Positions 59,754 through 64,000 of a stretch of 64,000 bases of DNA are shown here, in pieces. How positions within the stretch are numbered: the first letter of the stretch is position 1; every line of letters starts with the position of its first letter. A program made the position numbers and the translations under genes. This stretch comes from Botryosphaeria dothidea. Taxonomy: Eukaryota; Ascomycota; Dothideomycetes; Botryosphaeriales; Botryosphaeriaceae. Location of the stretch: the NCBI GenBank assembly GCA_011503125.2, contig WWBZ02000033.1, forward strand, positions 1-64,000. Reading direction: 5' to 3'. Under the pieces are notes generated by a model, which was not told the origin of the DNA, made no database searches, and saw nothing but the letters and a program-made list of their open reading frames with translations.

Positions 59754-62700
59754 GTAGGCTCTCCTCCCTAGAGGTAAGTTCCTACGAGCCTTTAGCCTAA
59801 GGGTTAAGGTTTTAAAGAGTAACGTTTATAGAACGTATTAAGGGCCTTAAGGTCTTTAATAAGGTCGTAAGGTTCCTAGGTTAGTATCGAGTAACTAGTC
59901 TATTTTACGAGGTATTTTAGTTGTCTCCGGGTTGCTTTAACGTCTAGAATCTCTTCTACCCGGTACTCTTCTTCGCCGTTAACGATAACGGGCGGGGGCG
60001 GAGGTTAGACTTAATTAGGCAAGGGGTTAGAGGCCGCGGGTTCGAGTAAAGAGACGTGGAATACGGGGTGGACTTTTATCGTCCTTAGTAGTTCTAGGCG
60101 ATAGATATAAGTCGAGATCTTTCCTAGTATAGGAAAGGGGCTAAGGCGTTTAAAGTCGAGTTTATCCGAAGGTCTTATTGTCGAGATATGCCGTCTTAGG
60201 AGCTAAACGAGATTACTAGGCTTAAAGACGGGTAGCGAGATACGGTCTTTATTAGCTTATTCTACGTAGGCATCTTATACGAATCGAATTTCTTGGCGAA
60301 GGTAGTTTTCGAGGTTTTCGAGGTTCTCTTAGAAGAGACGTAGGAGTTCGAGTAGAGCTAAGATCGGGTCTTTCCGTAGAATCTTATAACGAGGGTAGAA
60401 GCCGTAGTTTATAAAGAAGGGGGTAACCTTAGTCGTGGTCGAGATTATATTATTATAAGCGAATTTAGTAAGGGAGAGAAAGTCGTTCTAATCGTCTTAT
60501 TAGTACGAAACGTAGACACGAAGGTATTACTCGAGAATAGCGTTAATACGCTCTATCTAGCCGTCGATTTGCGGGTAGAAAGCCGTACTAAAGTTAGTCT
60601 TAATAGATAGAGATCTACTAAGAGCTCTAGTAAATTTAGAGGTAAAAATCGAGCCGCGGTTAGATACGAAGTCGTCGGGTAAGCTATATAGTCGAAAAAC
60701 GTAGTCTCGATAAAGCTTAGTAAGCTCTATCGAATTAAGGGTTATTTAGCAAGAAATAAAGTAAGCTATTTTAGTTAGTCGATCTACGACTACTAATATA
60801 GCATCGAACGAGTTAGACGTTAGAAGTCCCGTAATTAAATCGAGAGAAACGGATTACTAGCGGCGTTATAGTACTTTAAGGGGTTTTAAATATCTATAGG
60901 GGGCATATCGAGCGGGTTTAATTCTTTGGCAGGTCTTATAGTTTCGTATAAAACGAGCTACTATCTAGCGTAGACCTAGCCACTAGAAATTACGAGTAAC
61001 GAGTTTAAATATTACTACTTAGCCTAGGTATCTAGTAGCCGGGTACGAGTATCGAGAGCTAATAATCCTTTAGCGGAGGCTTAGATCTTTAGAAATATAG
61101 ATAAGTCTATTAACTAGTAAGAGACTATCGTTATTCTTAGAATATACGCCTAAATCTACCTTAGGATGTCGAAGTACGTAGATATCGAGTGCGGTAAGAA
61201 TCTCTTATCTAAGAGTATCCTTATCGAGTACTAAGCGAATTTTACTAGCTAGAGACGGTTCTAGCCTAGCGATTAAATAGCGAGTAGAAATAAGAGTCGA
61301 AATTTTAAATTTTTTAGAGGTAAGAATCGTAGTAGGGGGTAGGCGCCCCTCTCGAGTAGGGAGGTCTCCTAACCGTCTTATTAACGTATTCGCGCGTTAA
61401 TTCTTAGTTTCTAGGCGGTAGACGATCTTAAAGTCGAGTTCTAAGAGTTTAATTACCTAGCGTGCTTACCGACGGTTTAAGATTTACTTAGAGGTAAAGC
61501 TAGTTAAATTTAAGTAATCTATAAGAACGAGGAGTGGCGAGGAGAGGTTAATAACGAGGGAACGGTATTTCTTTAGGGCTTCTACGATAGCTAAGAGTTC
61601 CTTATCCCCGATACCGTAGTTCTACTCTACGGAGGTTATTTTCTAAGAGTAGTAGGCGATAGAATATAGGATTCTTCTACTATTATCGTAGGTTACCTAT
61701 TAGAATAAAATTATAGAGATAATAAAGTCGGATAAGTCGGTTTTAAGAATAGTTTTAAGTTAGGGGTCGAAGTGTCGGAGGATTAGGTAAGAGTAGAAGG
61801 CTTCCTTAAGATAAGTAAATACCTTATCCTATTCTTTTCTCTAAGTAAAACGAATATTCTTAGCTAGGAGCCTAAAGAGAGCTCTAGCTTTTCGAGAGTA
61901 TTCTTTAATAAATCTTCGGTAAAAGTTTATAAAGCTAAGGAACGATTAAAGATCTTTAACTAAGCGAGAAGCCTCCTAGTCTCTTACGGTAGCTACCTTA
62001 GCCGGGTCTATAGAGATACCGTCTAGAGAGATAACGAAGCTAAGAAACGTAGTTAAAGTCGTATAGAAGTCGTATTTTTCGCCTTTTACGTATAGGCCTG
62101 CTTTACGAAGTTTTTCGAGAACTAATTAGACGTATTCGTAGTACTCCTCTTCTATTTCCGAGTAGATAAGGATATTATCTAAGTAGACGACGTACTAGCG
62201 GTCGAGATATTTACGTAGTATATCGTTAACGAATTATTAGTAGGTAGTAGGCGTATTCGTAAGGCTAAAGAGTATAATAAGGTACTCGTATAGGCTATAG
62301 CGAGTCCTAAAGGCGGTTAAATATTCGGAGCCTTCCTTAATCCGGATAAGGTTATAAGTACCGCGAAGGTCGAGTCGAGTAAAAATACGAGAGCCTTAAA
62401 GTTAACGGAGAGTCTCGTTAATTAAGGGGAGTAAATAACGGTTCTTTTTCGTAATACCGTTTAGTTCGCGATAATCTATATAAAAACGAAGGCCGCTACT
62501 TAGTTTCTTAATAAAGAGAATAGGGAACGTAGAGGATAAGGATAAGGGCCGAATAAAACCTTTCTTAAGGTTCTTATTAAGATATTCGCGTAGAGCCTTA
62601 AGCTCTAAATCGGATATTAAGTAGAGAGGACCGAATAGGGGTTTCTTGCCCTCTTCTAGCGAAATTTTATAATTAATATATCGATATAGGGGAAGCTTAT

Positions 62701-64000
62701 CGGCCTCTTTCTTAGTAAAGAAAGGAAGAAGGTAGTAAAATCGAGCCGGGATTCGTGAGCGGAGGGTTTCGAGTTCTTATTCCGGGGTTTATTATTCCGT
62801 TTTTTTAAGGCTTTTAAGGTGTTCTTAGATTTCCTTAATTAATACGGTATAGATCCTAGTCTTATCTCGTTAGATATAGCGGGTAAGAGCGGCGTAGGAT
62901 ACCGTAGCGTAAGAGATCGAAGGCGGATTAGGAGGCGTAATCGTAGGTTATCGAGTAGGTAAGTAATTTACTTAGTAGAAAGGAGAAGCGAAGGTAATAG
63001 TATTCCTTAACTAGAGAATCTATAGATCGTATCTTTCTAGCTAAGGTTTTCTAAGAATAATAGAATATTAACTAAGCTTAGTTACCTAAAAGGTAAGAAG
63101 TTCTTAGTATTAATTAATATCGAGTTAAAGATCGGCTTTATAAGTAATCTACCTAGCTATAGATCTATTAGCTAGCTCGAGGAATTTAGATTATATTTTT
63201 TAACGAGTAGGGAGCGAGTATTCCTTAATAAAAGTATTATCTATAAATAAGGACGAAGTACTAGAGTCTAGTATAGACGAGGTTTCGATTATATTATTAA
63301 CTACTAACTTAAGAATAAGGAGTAGGCGTTTTCCGAGATTAATAGCGCGTGGTTTCGAGGTACGAGGTTCGGGGGGTAAAAATAAGAGTATTCCGAGGTT
63401 CGAAGATAAAGAAGCAAGAATAGAGAATTAATTTAAAGTAGAAAGTAGCGGGGGGCTAGGTAGGTGCCGGGTACTACCTAGCCTTCTACGTTTTTTAATA
63501 CGTAGAGAACTAAAGCCGTAGGAGGAGTTATAAGAGTCGAGGTTTTAGAGACGAGTAGACTTATTACTAGTAGCGAGGTGGGCGGAGAGGGTATAGTTAT
63601 AGTCGAATTAAGGTTTAGACCCTTTAAACCCCTTAGACCCTTTACCTTAGGGCACTTACGTACCTAGTAGTTCGGATTACTATAGTAAGCGTAGAGATTA
63701 TTAGCTCTTCGGTACGCTTTTCGAGTAGAGGCATCTAGTTCTATAGGTTTACTTTAGAGAATCGAGGTTAGCGCGGGAGACGAGGATCGAGGGGTAGCTA
63801 GTATAGAGAGAGGAGTCGAGGTAGGGGTACGAGTTACGGGTGTCTTTTTCTTAATTATTCGAGTATAGAGTTAGTTATCTAACGTAATGTAGGTTTTAGC
63901 GAACTTTTCGAATTCTAGTAGTATAGAACGTCTAATAAGAAGATTCTTAAGGTTCTCCTTAAGGCTAAGGCGGAAGTAGTAAATCTTTACTACGTTTTCC
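59367..64000 (-). mobile_element. Gypsy D, copy 2: 3' LTR to gag, runs off the window
   Basis: The minus strand has its 3' LTR at 59,367-59,753. Reading leftward from the window edge come the gag zinc-knuckle region (63,650-63,710, mirror of 32,300-32,345), protease region, RT YLDNILIYSE near 62,150-62,200 (RIP form of YLDDILIYSE), RNase H near 61,500-61,700, integrase around 60,400-61,300, and a chromodomain start (VNGEEEYRVEEIL) near 59,945-59,990. CA and TG are nearly absent. The 5' LTR would be beyond 64,000. Confidence 0.88.

Overview
The window is the left end of a chromosome of a filamentous ascomycete fungus. It opens with 24 copies of the CCCTAA telomere repeat. It carries a gene with short (about 50 bp) spliceosomal introns and a fungal highly reducing polyketide synthase. 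Most of the rest is repeats in which CpA and TpG have almost vanished while CpG remains. That is the signature of repeat-induced point mutation (RIP, CpA to TpA).

Layout: (1) 1-144 telomere. (2) 145-40,140 nested, mostly RIP-killed retroelements. A 5'-truncated LINE abuts the telomere. Beyond it lie a fragment of a second LINE family, a SINE-like insertion with target-site duplications, a minus-strand Gypsy element split by a nearly intact Copia element (4,582-9,849), a minus-strand LINE split by a plus-strand chromodomain Gypsy (17,023-23,875), a second truncated LINE, and a third LINE interrupted by parts of two further Gypsy families and by a second SINE-like copy. (3) 40,141-52,980 an island of unmutated DNA with two convincing intact genes. 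They are a divergently transcribed FSH-type serine hydrolase (four exons, 43,150-44,093, minus) and a highly reducing PKS (six exons, 2,222 aa, 44,881-51,804, plus). (4) 52,988-64,000 again mutated LINEs and a chromodomain Gypsy that runs off the window.

The PKS has KS-AT-DH-ER-KR-ACP, no methyltransferase and no release domain. The neighbouring hydrolase belongs to the family of LovG, which frees products from such synthases. The pair therefore looks like a minimal self-sufficient subtelomeric polyketide locus, with the hydrolase proposed as the release enzyme. No tailoring enzyme, regulator or transporter could be recognised in the island.

The LINE and the roughly 520-bp SINE-like element end in the same AAATTTATCTATCTATC tail. 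The SINE-like element has a tRNA-like head and perfect 13-14 bp target duplications, so the LINE was probably its mobilising partner. The Copia element has one continuous gag-pol frame broken only by four stops of RIP type, so it arrived recently and was only lightly mutated.

All exon boundaries, domain calls and element borders were read by eye; no database search was possible.
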